Shown here piece after piece: positions 45,601 through 55,026 of a DNA stretch of 64,000 nt (the first letter of the stretch is position 1; each line of letters starts with the position of its first letter). A program made the position numbers and the translations under genes. The notes under the pieces were generated by a model that did no database searches, was not told the DNA's origin, and worked only from the letters and a program-made list of their open reading frames with translations. The DNA is from Brachypterus glaber. Lineage: Eukaryota > Arthropoda > Insecta > Coleoptera > Kateretidae. The stretch spans positions 38,653,026 to 38,717,025 of the forward strand of contig OY294048.1 of assembly GCA_958510825.1 (NCBI GenBank), given 5' to 3'.

Positions 45601-48600
45601 AAATCTTTTAAATTTTTTATTGTAGTGTAGTTCTCATTTAAGGTAATCTTACTTCTTTTTAATTTTCTTTTTGCAGGTGCCTTGCCGATGGTAACAGCTA
45701 CAACATATTGCCTTCCAAGCTTTATTCGATGGTTTTTAATTATTTTTTATTGTCTTCTGAGTCTTTATGGGCTACATAAAGTAAGCAGTAAATTGAACAA
45801 CTCCAAACCCAAATAAACGAAATTTTTAAAATGCTGACTGTTTAAACTTTGAAAAGGGAAAATCCTACGCGCAATTAAGAGGCGGGCAAATATAAATTAG
45901 CCTTCCTCCAAATACCTAGACATACCCCCAATATTTGCTCCTAGTTACGCATATAGATCAGCAGTATAAGCCACAGACCCGAGTTCGATCCTTGGTGGAG
46001 ACGAATTTTTCTGTCATGTAGTACTAAAAAAATCTACCGTTATAAGAGTAAATTTTATAAAATGTGAAAAGACTAGACTAGTTATAAACTTAGCCAGGAT
46101 AAAATATTACTTACACAGGTCCACAAAAAATAAAAAAACGTCACCAGGCTATTTTCTTACGTATTTTTGTGCGCTGAAAACAAATTTGAAAGTGAAAATC
46201 CTTTTTTTTTTACTGCATGCATAAAACAATATTAGGTAGATCTTCAAAGTTCTCTAGAACCTAAACTAATGAATGTAGGGATTTGTGCCCGCAGACATTG
46301 TTGATCAAATAGTCGAGAACTATAATATATCCAAATTTCAGTCAAATCGGACCGAAACCACTTTTTCATAAATCGTGGTTAACCAGGTGCTAAAGTATTT
46401 CAAAGTACCTAAACCATTGATTTTTGGGAGTTGTGCTCTTTGTGGAAAGCGGTGAACTAATGAAGGAAAAGCGAAAAAGCACTTACATTTGATGTGTGTG
46501 ACATCTCTCCATCTAGTTAGACTCCCCTGGACCAATCGTGCCTGTTGCTGCATGGATGAGGGTAGGAATGGAGTAGCACTAACTCGCGGTATATTATATT
46601 AAAAGCGGTGTAACTATTAAATGCGGTAATCTAGAATGCCGGTAACACACGTTGAACCGGTGAACTGTGTCATTGCTCTCCTGTTAGTTCTGTTGCGTTC
46701 TACCTAGTAGTGGCAGCACCTTAAAGAAGGCGAAACTCGCCCTTAGAGTATGAGTACATAACACTCTTAGATACTTTTTATCTAAATGTAAAGAACTATA
46801 ACATATCCAAAATTTAATCAAATGTGACTGAAAGAACTTTTTCATAAGAAGGGAGCGACGTTCTTTGTTTAAATATAGTCTAGAGTAATTGAATTTTTTT
46901 CTTGTGGGCCGGTGTTATATCTAAATTAATACTAACTTAAAACTTAGCTTACTAATCCATATTTGTAGGCTCTTAATGCGTGGTCTACCTGGGAAAGAAG
47001 AATGTGCTTCCTTTTACCTCTCCTAATGCGAATACTACTTTACGTTTTAAGGGTTTCCAGTTACGGTGGAGGTGATCCCTCCGGTTTTACACATGTTATA
47101 TTACAAGTAAGTATTTCGCCCTATAATTAGGGCTCTGTTAAATAGTTTATTGTATATTTACCCTAGTAGAAATTTAACGTTAGAATAATGTTTTTCTAAT
47201 GTTAGAAAACTGTATAAAAGTACGTTATAAAATATGTGCAAATGTCCCGCTTTTTAACGTTAGAATCAAACGTTAGTTACAAACGTTAATGTAACGTTAG
47301 ATTTTTAAGTTAGAAATACGTTATAAGTACGTTTAATTTCTAACTTTCGGAGGGAACGTGGCCAACTAGGAAATTTCTACCTGCATCATAAAATGGCAGC
47401 TAGGGACAAATTTATTCATATAAATAAATCTTAATATATTTTAGCAATCATATGATGCAAATGCCGACACATAGGCGTGCGACCGTATTACATATTATTT
47501 TTCTTTTATTTTAAAGAGATAATACAAATAAATATTAACTTTTTGGTATCGATGCATTGTAAAGAGAAAAAAATATTTTTTTTTAATAATATTGACGAGC
47601 CATAGAGGTAATTAAGCAATAATTCGAGTAAAAGCAAAAAATGTTTTTTCCAAGTTTAGTTTTCGTGTAAAATATTTTTTTAATAATTCGTATTTTTCTA
47701 CCAATATTTGATACAAAATGAATAGATTTAGTGACTTTTCAGATAAAAAATCTAAAATTTCATTTAAAAAATGACAAAAACTTAAAATAATACAAAGAAT
47801 TTAATGGAGAATCAAAATATGTAAAAATATACAGGGTGTTCCATTTGGAAATAAAATGTAGGGATCGTTTCCGGTTAAACCGGAAGTGAAAGAAAAATTA
47901 CGTTAGGCGATATAACCCAAAAGATGATCTTGTAGACACCCTGTAAATTTCATTCTTTTATCTCCAGGAATAAAAAAGTTATAGAGGCCAGCCACCTTTT
48001 AAAAACACCCGGTGTATGAGATGTCATATCTCTTCAACTTCATATTACTATTTTAAATGTAAAATATTTATCATTACTACACCTTTTCAAGTTGTAAATC
48101 AGAAAGTGTGATATTAATATCAGACAGTGTAATTTGTTATTCATATTTTTAAAATAAATTTCAGAAAGTATAAATTGTAATTCAGATTTTTAAATTATAT
48201 TTCAGAAAGTGTAAATTGTAATTCAGATTTGCAAGTTATATTTCAGAAAGTATAAATTGAAATTCAGATTTGTAACATATATTTCAGAAAGTTGAAATTC
48301 AGAAAGTGTAAATTATATTTCAGAAAGTAGAAACTAATTTTCAGAATGTGTTATTTTATTTAAATTTGGATCTGTTAATTCAATTTCAGAAAGTGCCAAT
48401 TAATTTTAGGAAACGGTAATTTGTAAATCAGAAATCATAATTTTTATTTCGGAACGTATTATTGTATACAACAAAATTTAAAAAAAGTAGCAGTTATGTA
48501 TTATACATATATTCGGTATTAAATATTGAACAGCAATAAATTAAAATTAAAAAAAAAATGTATTTTTTACATAAAACTAAACATTTAACAAAATTAATAT

Positions 48601-49181
48601 TTCTGAAATTTAATTTACATTTTCTAAAATACAATTTACACTTTCAGAAATACAATTTACTCCGTAATAATAATATAAAGTTATAATTTCTGAAATATAA
48701 TTTACAATTTCTGAATTTCAACTTACGCTTTCTGAAATATAATTTACACTTTCTGAAATTTAATTTATACTTTCTGAAATATAAATTGCAAATCTAAATT
48801 ACAATTTACACTTTCTGAAATATAACTTGCAAATCTGAATTACAATTTATACTTTCTGAAATTTAACTTGAAATTCTGAATATCAATTTACACTTTCCTA
48901 TTTACAAATTGAAAAGGTGTAGTTACTTTGACCAGATTTAGTTTAGAAAGTTACTGACGAAAACCATAATAAGTATTTAATTTTTCCAGGATTTGGTGTC
49001 CGTACTCGGTGGCGTCATAGGCGCACTACACATTCCGGAAAAGTGGTTCCCGGGATCTGTCGACATGTACCTGAATTCCCACAACCTAATGCATATCCTC
49101 GTAGTAATAGCCGTTTATTCGATGCATATAGCGACCATGAGGGATTTAATGTGGATATCTAAAGTGACCTGCAACCTTTGA
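42336..49181 (+). CDS. PAQR4: PAQR4-type progestin/adipoQ receptor family protein, five exons, complete
   Basis: Exons are 42336-42645, 44784-45002, 45677-45780, 46969-47106 and 48990-49181; together they give 963 nt, 320 residues plus TGA, and every junction is GT-AG with the frame kept (intron phases 1,1,0,0). Residues 1-56 are polar and Ser/Asn/Glu/Lys rich (cytosolic tail). The core starts at LLHWKDMPGHLQFN (57-70) and GYRP (76-79), which match PAQR4 of vertebrates closely. The family metal-site motifs are all present: ExxNxxxH at E96/N99/H103, SxxxH at S143/H147 and HxxxH at H288/H292, plus the conserved Asp D166. Seven hydrophobic helices are plausible. Relatives are Golgi/ER or plasma-membrane proteins, and some have zinc-dependent ceramidase activity; that function is family knowledge, not seen here. 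An in-frame TAG at 42327-42329 just upstream of the ATG fixes the start. The protein is a little longer than human PAQR4 because of the N-terminal tail. Confidence 0.93.
42913..43315. mobile_element. Diverged palindromic element in PAQR4 intron 1 (CGGTCCAAAAGTCAC family)
   Basis: It starts CAGTGATTGTCAAAAGTCCG and carries the conserved order of the family: 'aacttttgaa'-like block, 'aagatatc', 'gatgtat' and a mirrored right arm ending in a purine-rich AAGTTAAAGGGGG block. It is strongly diverged from the copy at 56597-57321. Confidence 0.55.
43322..43410. repeat. Perfect short palindrome plus two 18-bp tandem units in PAQR4 intron 1
   Basis: ATTACGTTTTCTTTATA is followed at once by its inverted copy ending AAAACGTAAT (43322-43358). 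Then GGTTCAATCGCATATGTG occurs twice in tandem (about 43372-43410). Confidence 0.7.
43862..44672. mobile_element. Foldback element in PAQR4 intron 1
   Basis: The left arm (TTCTTAATCGGGCCC, CCAACTACCAAACATCA, CATTGTCAGAAAA) recurs inverted at 44605-44672. The ~800-bp body is AT-rich with no coding frame. The right end lies about 110 bases before exon 2. Confidence 0.65.
44784..45002 (+). CDS. PAQR4: PAQR4 exon 2 (residues 104-177)
   Basis: Acceptor TTTTAG|CG and donor TTTTG|GTAAGC. It encodes helices 2-4 with the second motif GSFFYH (S143, H147) and the conserved Asp in LLKVDMLGIW. The frame fits exon 1 through a split Ala codon (g|cg). Confidence 0.92.
45180..45300 (+). repeat. Dispersed repeat with GTGGACACGATAACTCAAGAA-type core, PAQR4 intron 2
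   Basis: A run of short (T)CCGTC-type units precedes GTGGACACGATAACTCAAG. The same arrangement (tetranucleotide run, then GTGGGCACGATAACTTAAG, then GAGACTTGAAATTTGG) occurs near 19.1, 28.15 and 40.6 kb. Confidence 0.55.
45677..45780 (+). CDS. PAQR4: PAQR4 exon 3 (residues 177-211)
   Basis: Acceptor TTTTTGCAG and donor AAA|GTAAGC. It begins GALPM, which corresponds to the GALP segment of PAQR4 relatives, and continues as a hydrophobic helix ending LYGLHK. Confidence 0.9.
45955..46020 (+). repeat. tRNA-like fragment with B box, PAQR4 intron 3
   Basis: It contains CCGAGTTCGATCCTTGG, a good RNA polymerase III B box, preceded by AGATCAGCAGTATAAGCC. It does not fold into a complete tRNA by eye, and no shared SINE 3' end follows. 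It is probably a SINE or pseudo-tRNA fragment. Confidence 0.4.
46114..46914. mobile_element. Element with CACAGGTCCACA...GGGCCGGTG ends, PAQR4 intron 3
   Basis: The ends match the CAC(A/C)GGCACAC family seen at 17.5, 29.6, 51.9 and 58.6 kb, and TTA flanks both ends, fitting a 3-bp target duplication. Inside, a ~60-bp segment (AACTATAATATATCCAAATT and following) occurs twice in direct orientation at about 46315 and 46793. No coding frame. Confidence 0.6.
46969..47106 (+). CDS. PAQR4: PAQR4 exon 4 (residues 212-257)
   Basis: Acceptor ATTTGTAG and donor CAA|GTAAGT, 46 whole codons. It encodes ALNAWSTWERRMCFLLPLLM and the helix-loop that follows. This short exon begins with a non-ATG codon and was located by the phase of its neighbours and by the open frame. 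Confidence 0.88.
47159..47390. mobile_element. Small word-repeat element (AACGTT) in PAQR4 intron 4
   Basis: It begins TACCCTAGTAGAAATTTAAC, like the larger element at 36769, and holds five AACGTT words in about 130 bases. The right end is near GAAATTTCTAC, a partial inverted match to the left end. Confidence 0.55.
47505..48020 (+). repeat. Dispersed ~500-bp repeat, copy 1 (PAQR4 intron 4)
   Basis: It shares ordered blocks with 50085-50755: AATATTAACTTTTTGGTATC, GACGAGCCATA, TTTTCCAAGTTTA, TTTTCGTGTAAAAT, then CGTTTCCGGTTAAACCGGAA. It includes an internal CAGGGTG boundary at about 47837. No coding frame. Confidence 0.6.
48078..48921. mobile_element. Inverted pair of CAGAAAGT arrays with TACACCTTTTCAA ends, PAQR4 intron 4
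   Basis: The ends are TACACCTTTTCAA (48078) and its inverted copy ending at 48921. The left half carries eight CAGAAAGT words spaced about 30-40 bases (units like TTTCAGAAAGTGTAAATTG). The right half carries the complement ACTTTCTGAA repeatedly. The whole ~840 bp can fold back on itself. It ends about 70 bases before the exon 5 acceptor. Confidence 0.75.
48990..49181 (+). CDS. PAQR4: PAQR4 exon 5 (residues 258-320, stop TGA)
   Basis: Acceptor TTTTTCCAG. It encodes LGGVIGALHIPEKWFPG and the third motif SHNLMH (H288, H292), the most conserved block of the family. GC content is visibly higher than in the flanking DNA. No clear AATAAA lies close behind the stop; an ATTAAA occurs near 50034, about 850 bases on. 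Confidence 0.93.
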   Translation, partial: DLVSVLGGVIGALHIPEKWFPGSVDMYLNSHNLMHILVVIAVYSMHIATMRDLMWISKVTCNL

Positions 49182-49284
49182 TGATTTCTTGCTAATAGGT
49201 TAAAAAAATTCTCTGCCAAGAGATTCAGGAGTGCAAGGGCCAATATTTCTAATCGATAGTTAACGGTTTTTCAATCAGACATAT

Positions 49285-49762
49285 CCTAGTAACAATTTTT
49301 GTCAAGTGTTGAGCAAGTCTTGCTCAAGATTCTTGATCAAGTAACTGAATCCAGATTTTGACAATACTGGCGCAAGATACTGTCGACAGATTCTTGCTCA
49401 AGAATTGTCGAAGAATTGCTACAGATACTTCGTCAAGATTCTTGTACAAGTCTTTAGCAAGAATGTAGCAAGCAAAATTGACAAGAAATCGAAAAGCGAC
49501 CTCTATCATGATCAAATCGTACTTGTTAGAGTAGGTCAAGATTCTTGACCAAGAATCTTGTCAAATTGCTTGCTACAGACTTGACGAACAGACTTGACAA
49601 AGTATTGCTAAACGCTCTGCTTCCAGAATCTTGATAAAGTCTTGCCCAAGTCTGGATACAGAATTTTAATTAATTCTCTTGCTCAAGAATTGTCCAATTC
49701 TTTACAAAGAACTTTTTCAAGTACTCTGGTCAAGAAACTTGTCCAAGATCAATGCTACTAGG
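49285..49762. mobile_element. Word-repeat element (TCTTG/CAAGA), CCTAGTA ends
   Basis: Inverted ends CCTAGTAAC and GCTACTAGG. Over 25 CAAG/CTTG words within 480 bp, many as TCTTGCTCAAGA or CAAGATTCTTG palindromes. It lies about 100 bases after the PAQR4 stop codon and may be part of the 3' untranslated region. Confidence 0.82.
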
Positions 49763-49789
49763 GACTCAAGTCCAAACCAAACGGGTTAA

Positions 49790-49950
49790 GGCGTCTGACT
49801 TATTATTAGATTCTGACTTAGCCCGTCGGATAGCGTGAGTTCGATTGTCACCCGCGCCGATTGCATTTTTTATTTAATTAACTGGACTTGGGGGGTGCTT
49901 AATTAAGTAGAAAAGCCTAGACTTCCTTCTACCTTATCGTTGTTTGCTTT
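49790..49950 (+). mobile_element. tRNA-derived SINE, copy 2
   Basis: GGTTAAGGCGTCTGACTTA and GAGTTCGATTGTCACCC are Ser/Leu-tRNA-like A and B boxes. GCGCCGATT and CTGGACTTGGGGGGTGCTT, AATTAAGTAGAAAAG follow, shared with 5396-5690. Confidence 0.75.
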
Positions 49951-50084
49951 AACCATTTTTCGACTTAAATTGGTTTCGGATTACCGTGACAGGTAAAAGC
50001 ATTTTGATTTTGAAATTACCATTTTAGATTCTCCATTAAATTCTGTGTATTGTCCCAAGTGTTAGGCCCATCCAATAACACTAA

Positions 50085-50755
50085 GCGTATATTTTTTTTA
50101 CAAAATTCTATTATTTTAAAGAAATTATGAAAAGAAATATTAACTTTTTGGTATCATTGTAGAGAGTAAAAAATAAACTTTCTAGTAATATCGACGAGCC
50201 ATAAACGTAATAAAGTAAAAGTTTGTGCAAAAGCGAAAAATGTGCTTTTCCAAGTTTACTTTTCGTGTAAAATTAAAAGCAAACATTTTGTTTAATAAAT
50301 CGTTTTTCTGCCAATATTTAATCCAAAATGAATAGATTTAGTAACCTTCCAGATTAAAAAAATTGAAAGATAATTTTATTAAAAAAATACAAAAAATGTC
50401 AAAGTTTGACAAAAACTTAGGATAATACACAATTAATTAATGGTAAATCCATATATGTAAAAATATACGGGTGTACCATTAAATGATACAACTTGTACAA
50501 GTGGCACGAAATTACTGCCACTTGCACAAACTCAGTTTAGTCGGGATAGTCTCATTTTAAACGTTGGTGCAAGTGGCCCTTAAAAATCAAAAGTTAGGCT
50601 CGTTTCCGGTTAAACCGGAAGTGAAAAAAAATTACGTTTTGTAATATAATTCAAAATATGTTCTTATAGACATGTCTATAAATGTCATTCTTTTCCTCTG
50701 GGAATAAAAAAAATATAGGGGCGACCCACCTTTGAAAAACGCCGGGTATACAGTT
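50085..50755 (+). repeat. Dispersed ~500-bp repeat, copy 2, with a ~110-bp insertion
   Basis: Same block order as 47505-48020. Between CCATTAAAT and CGTTTCCGGTTAAACCGGAA it carries an extra ~110 bp (50478-50585) with CTTGTACAAGTGGCAC, CTGCCACTTGCACAAAC and GGTGCAAGTGGCCC. Confidence 0.6.
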
Positions 50756-51064
50756 TTATATTAATGCTATGCAAGCTACACTTTTGGTTTAAGACTCTAG
50801 ATCTTGTCAATTAAATGACAGTCATTGACACAGAGAAATTTATAAATTATGAATAGCCATTGGCCATTAGCCAGTTATTATTATAAACCATAGTTAAGTC
50901 TTAACAATAATCAAGTCAATTAAAATTAAAAAGCTAATTAACTATCGATTAAAAAATCGGTCCTGAATGATGTTAAATAATTGTGATTTATAGTATATTG
51001 GTATTTTAAAAGATATACTGCCAGTAGTAGTCTGCCACAAATGACAGCTGTCATGTGATATGTC

Positions 51065-51495
51065 TACACTGAAAAAACGTACCTTGATGCGTAAAAGTTT
51101 ACGTGTATGTACTGTAATAAAATTTCCTTTTGAAAATTTAATATACCGGATTTTTTATAAAATTATATATTTTATACTGCAATAAGATATAAATTTGCGG
51201 TATTTTTTCGTAAAATTGATTTATCAACTGAATATTTATAAACTTTCACTTTCTAATAAAAAATTCCGGTATGCAATATACATTATTTTTTGCACAAAAT
51301 AACCAATATTGCGTACCTGATTTTTTAAATTAAAGATTGAATGTTTGTCTATTTTATGAAAAAAATACCTGAGTATCTAATTTTACGGCTTGGAATATGT
51401 AATTTTATAAAAAAAATCCGGTATATAAAAGACAATTTTATTATATGACACGTAAACTTTAACACATATGTAGAAACGTACGTTTTTTCAGGGTA
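51065..51495. mobile_element. Word-repeat element (TACCGG), TACACTGAAAAAACGTAC ends
   Basis: TACACTGAAAAAACGTACC and the right end GTACGTTTTTTCAGGGTA are inverted. TTTACGTGT follows inside at both ends. The interior repeats ATACCGGAT, CCGGTAT and TACCTGA words in A/T-rich context. Confidence 0.82.
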
Positions 51496-51906
51496 GGTAA
51501 TGAAATTTGATTAATTGTGATTTTTAGTATATTGGCATTTTAAAAGATGTACTGCCAGTCACTACTGTAGTAGTCTGCCACAAATGATAGCTGTCATGTG
51601 ACACGTCTAGGTAATAAAGGATTGCTAGGCCTATGATTTGTGTACTCGAAAGTTTTTAAACATACTAGAAAGATTTTATTTATATGAAATAAAACCTATA
51701 AATTTTAATAATTTTTTATCGTTAATGACTCTGGGCAATACCATAATAATTTTCTTGCGTCTTAAAAAAAAGATTTTTCGACAATAATTTTCTTTGGTTT
51801 GGTCTGTTTCAACAATATAGCTGACAACATTTAAACTCTTTCGCAGACTCCTTGTCTGACAATGTGATTTTCGCAGATTATATTCTGTATAAATTATACA
51901 GTATAA

Positions 51907-52688
51907 CACAGGCCCACAAAACAAACAAAAATTACCCTGAACTTTTGATGAGACAGGTCTATTCTTATGTATTTTTCATCGCTGAATCTAAATCCGAAGT
52001 CAGATTAAGGAGTTTCACAGTGATTTTTCGAGAAAAAACATAATTTTTTTTATGGTTTTTGTATGGTTTTTCGGAATAAAAAAAAAACGGAAAATGATAA
52101 AACTAATCTGACGTCAAATTTAAATTCTACGGATCAAAATACATCGAAACCCATATTTGTTTTTTTTTTCACGAAATTTTGAAAATTTGAAGACTGTAGC
52201 AGCTCATAAGAGCGCGTAACAGCCGAAAAAAAAAGTATCTTGATCTGGAGGCGAGAGGTATATATTCCTATGTATTTTGACATGCTGAATCCGAATCCGC
52301 CACCAGAATTGGCCCAACGGGTCTTGGTTTGACCCTAACCTCAAAAAACACCTCAAAATCGCCAAAATTGCCCTTGCGCTGTTAGTTTTCAGAGCCCTGC
52401 AAGGGTCAAAATTTCGTGAAAAAAAAAAACTAAATATGGTTTTTGATGTATTTTCATCCGTAGAATTCAAATTTAAAGTCAGATTAGTTTTATAATTTTC
52501 CGTTTTTTTTTAATCCCCAAAAACCATACAAAAACTATAAAAAAATCATGTTTTTTGCATTTTTCTCGAAAAGTCACTGGAAACCCCTTAATCTGACTTC
52601 GGATTTGGATTCAGCGATGAAGAATACATAAGAATAGACCTGTCTCGTCAAAAGTTCAGGGTATTTTTTTTTGTTTTGTGGGCCTATG
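51907..52688. mobile_element. 780-bp palindromic element, CACAGGCCCACA ends
   Basis: CACAGGCCCACAAAACAAAC at the left faces TTTTGTGGGCCTATG at the right. Arms carry CGCTGAATCTAAATCCGAAG, GTCAGATTAAGG and their complement (over 200 bp each). The 88-codon minus frame inside is not a gene. Confidence 0.85.
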
Positions 52689-53154
52689 TAATTAATTATA
52701 TAATGTTTCTTCATAAATAAGTTTTATGCTTCCAGATACCTATTTTATTCATCATCAACTTCTTCTTCTTCAAAAAGTACATATGTAAGATCAAAAGGTG
52801 TAAATCCAAATTTGTCAAAAATTAGATTTTTATTCCATTAAATCTTCATTTTAAGAGCTATCGAATAAGGTATATAGCAATTTTATATTGTATATGTAAA
52901 GCATGCTCTTTTTAAAAGTATGTTTTAACGATAAAAATCATGTTTGGTGCAAAAGGTACTATCTCCATCTGTTGGGGTGAGGGGGTTAAATAGGGCCACA
53001 AAGTTTGTTTTGCCTGTAACTTTTTTAAGTAAGAAAAAAATTCTGAAACCAGTAAAAAAGGGAAATCAATACAAAAACAAACAATATGTGTCAAGGAGAA
53101 GTTCAAATAAATCACGCAAAATAGAACAAATTTCGCAAAACATACGCGTATAAT
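52689..53154. other. No gene seen
   Basis: Two overlapping frames of 67-69 codons on opposite strands, no features. Confidence 0.4.
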
Positions 53155-53676
53155 AGTATATTAAAGTACTAGTTTCATAATATACGGGTTTAGCACACGA
53201 GTACAAGTTTAGAAAACGAGCCGCTTCCGGCGAGTTTTCTAAAGTACTAGTGCGCTAAAAACGTGTTATGAAACGAGTGCTTTATACAATTTTTTTTATT
53301 TTGCTCTAAAATTTAAAAAAACTTACATTTAAATTGTTGACTGATTTAGGGATTTTTGTTTTGGAGTGGCATTACAGTTTACACCATGTTTAAAATTCTA
53401 AGAACAAATGATAATTTGATATATTTTATAGTCATCTCTTCTCTTTTTTACTGTAATTACCCAAGCCACAATTTTAACATGGTAAAAATAACCTAAACAC
53501 AAAATTTTGTAGAAAATTCAACTTTAAAGCGACATTGACATTTGTACGGAAAACGTCAAGCGATAGGCCAGGTCTGCTGCCAACCGAAAAAAACAAAAAG
53601 TACAGACCTCTTATGGGCCTATAAGAACACGCAAAATGCGTGTGATTATGAGCTTATAAGAGCCGCAAAATAGAAA
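53155..53676 (+). mobile_element. Hairpin-headed repeat, copy 2
   Basis: Matches 39518-40039 almost base for base, including GAGCCGCTTCCGGCGAG, TGACTGATTTAGGGATTTTT and TTATGGGCCTATAAGAACAC. The shared left flank AGTATATTAAA suggests this is part of the element. Confidence 0.87.
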
Positions 53677-53976
53677 AAACTTTTTAAGGCACTTGTCTAT
53701 AAAAAAACTTGCCGAAAACATTTAATATTTTCTTGCAACTTTTGTATTAATCAATTTGTACCATTTAGCTGAATAAAATGCCACATGTTTCAGATTTACA
53801 AGTCTCGTACCTACAAAAAGAATGACAGTTTTTGGCGGATTTTAAAAAGTTAGCTAAGTTGGACTTATTACCTTTTGATCCTACATGCCTCAATTAGACT
53901 ATGTTTACACTAATGAAGTAAGCCGCCAAGTTATATAATAGTATATCCGAAATACACTTAAATAGTTACTTTAAAT

Positions 53977-54599
53977 CGTCTTGTAAATTTTAGAACGTCG
54001 TATCTCAAAAAAGACAACTTTACAGGAATGAGAAATAACTCTTTCTCGCATTATTAATAGGTTGAAAATGTACTTTTTTAATATAAACTTAATACATTTT
54101 TAATGATTAACTTACCTTAAATCATTTTATTGTGTATAAAATAAATATATACAAATAAAAACCCAATGTTTATAGATACGGCATTTTGATTCTCAAAATT
54201 AATATTTTTTTTTTTAAGATACGAGCTTTGAAACTTTATTATATTAATATTTTAACAAAATATAATTAACTATTATAATAATATTATTAATTATTAAAAC
54301 ATTTAAACTTCAAAAAAAATTATAACATCCGCATAAGATGTCAAAAAAGCGTCGCCAAATGCAAAAAGTGCGTTCCAAAATAGTCAGTTAACTAGAATTA
54401 AGAGATACGAGGTTTAAAAATTTATTAATTTATAATCATCTAAGATACGACGTTACTATGTTGCTTATATTTTTGTTATTTTAAAAAAATAGCGGGTGAA
54501 ACTTATTTTTTAGATGTAAATTGATAATATAAAGCGTTTAAGTCCAAAATCTCAAAATCGAAAAAAAATTAGATAAGACGTCCTGAAATTTACAAGACG
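53977..54599. mobile_element. Word-repeat element (AGATACGA), CGTCTTGTAAATTT ends
   Basis: CGTCTTGTAAATTTTAGAACG and GTCCTGAAATTTACAAGACG are inverted ends. AGATACGA/AGATACGG words occur at about 54173, 54218, 54401 and 54440. Very AT-rich inside. Confidence 0.6.
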
Positions 54600-54780
54600 A
54601 AATCCAAATTACATAGTATTTTTTCCAAACAAAAATAATCATCTTAATTTAATTAAATGTAACATGTAGTAAAAAAAAAATAGTATTCGTAGGATATTAG
54701 ATGTAGAAATAGAGTAGGGTGTAGCGTACTTTATACAGCATATATAAAAAAACTGAAATGCTGTTTTACCTTAAACAATT

Positions 54781-54925
54781 GTGTGAAGTTACACATCAAT
54801 CAGAAAAAAAATGATGCTCCGCAAGGCCAAAACAAGTAAAACATTCTCAAAAAAAGTGAGGATTTTCTCCTTTTTTGTCCTTGCGGAGAATTCATTTCTT
54901 TTCTGATTGTTGTGTAACTTCACAC
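54781..54925. repeat. Stem-loop of ~145 bp
   Basis: GTGTGAAGTTACACATCAAT faces TTGTGTAACTTCACAC, and inner arms CAGAAAAAAAATGATGCTCC / GGAGAATTCATTTCTTTTCTG and CCGCAAGG / CCTTGCGG continue the stem. Confidence 0.85.
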
Positions 54926-55026
54926 GTTTTTTTTTGGTAAAAAAGAAACAAATGGCACCCCAAGAATTTTAGTTTTTCGAAGTTGTTATAGTACGCAAAA
55001 GCCAATATAGAGCTATTATAGCTATA

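Noticed and set aside
48078..48921. CRISPR-like array
   Set aside because: Units vary in length and sequence, have no unique spacers, and appear inverted in the second half; the host is an animal.
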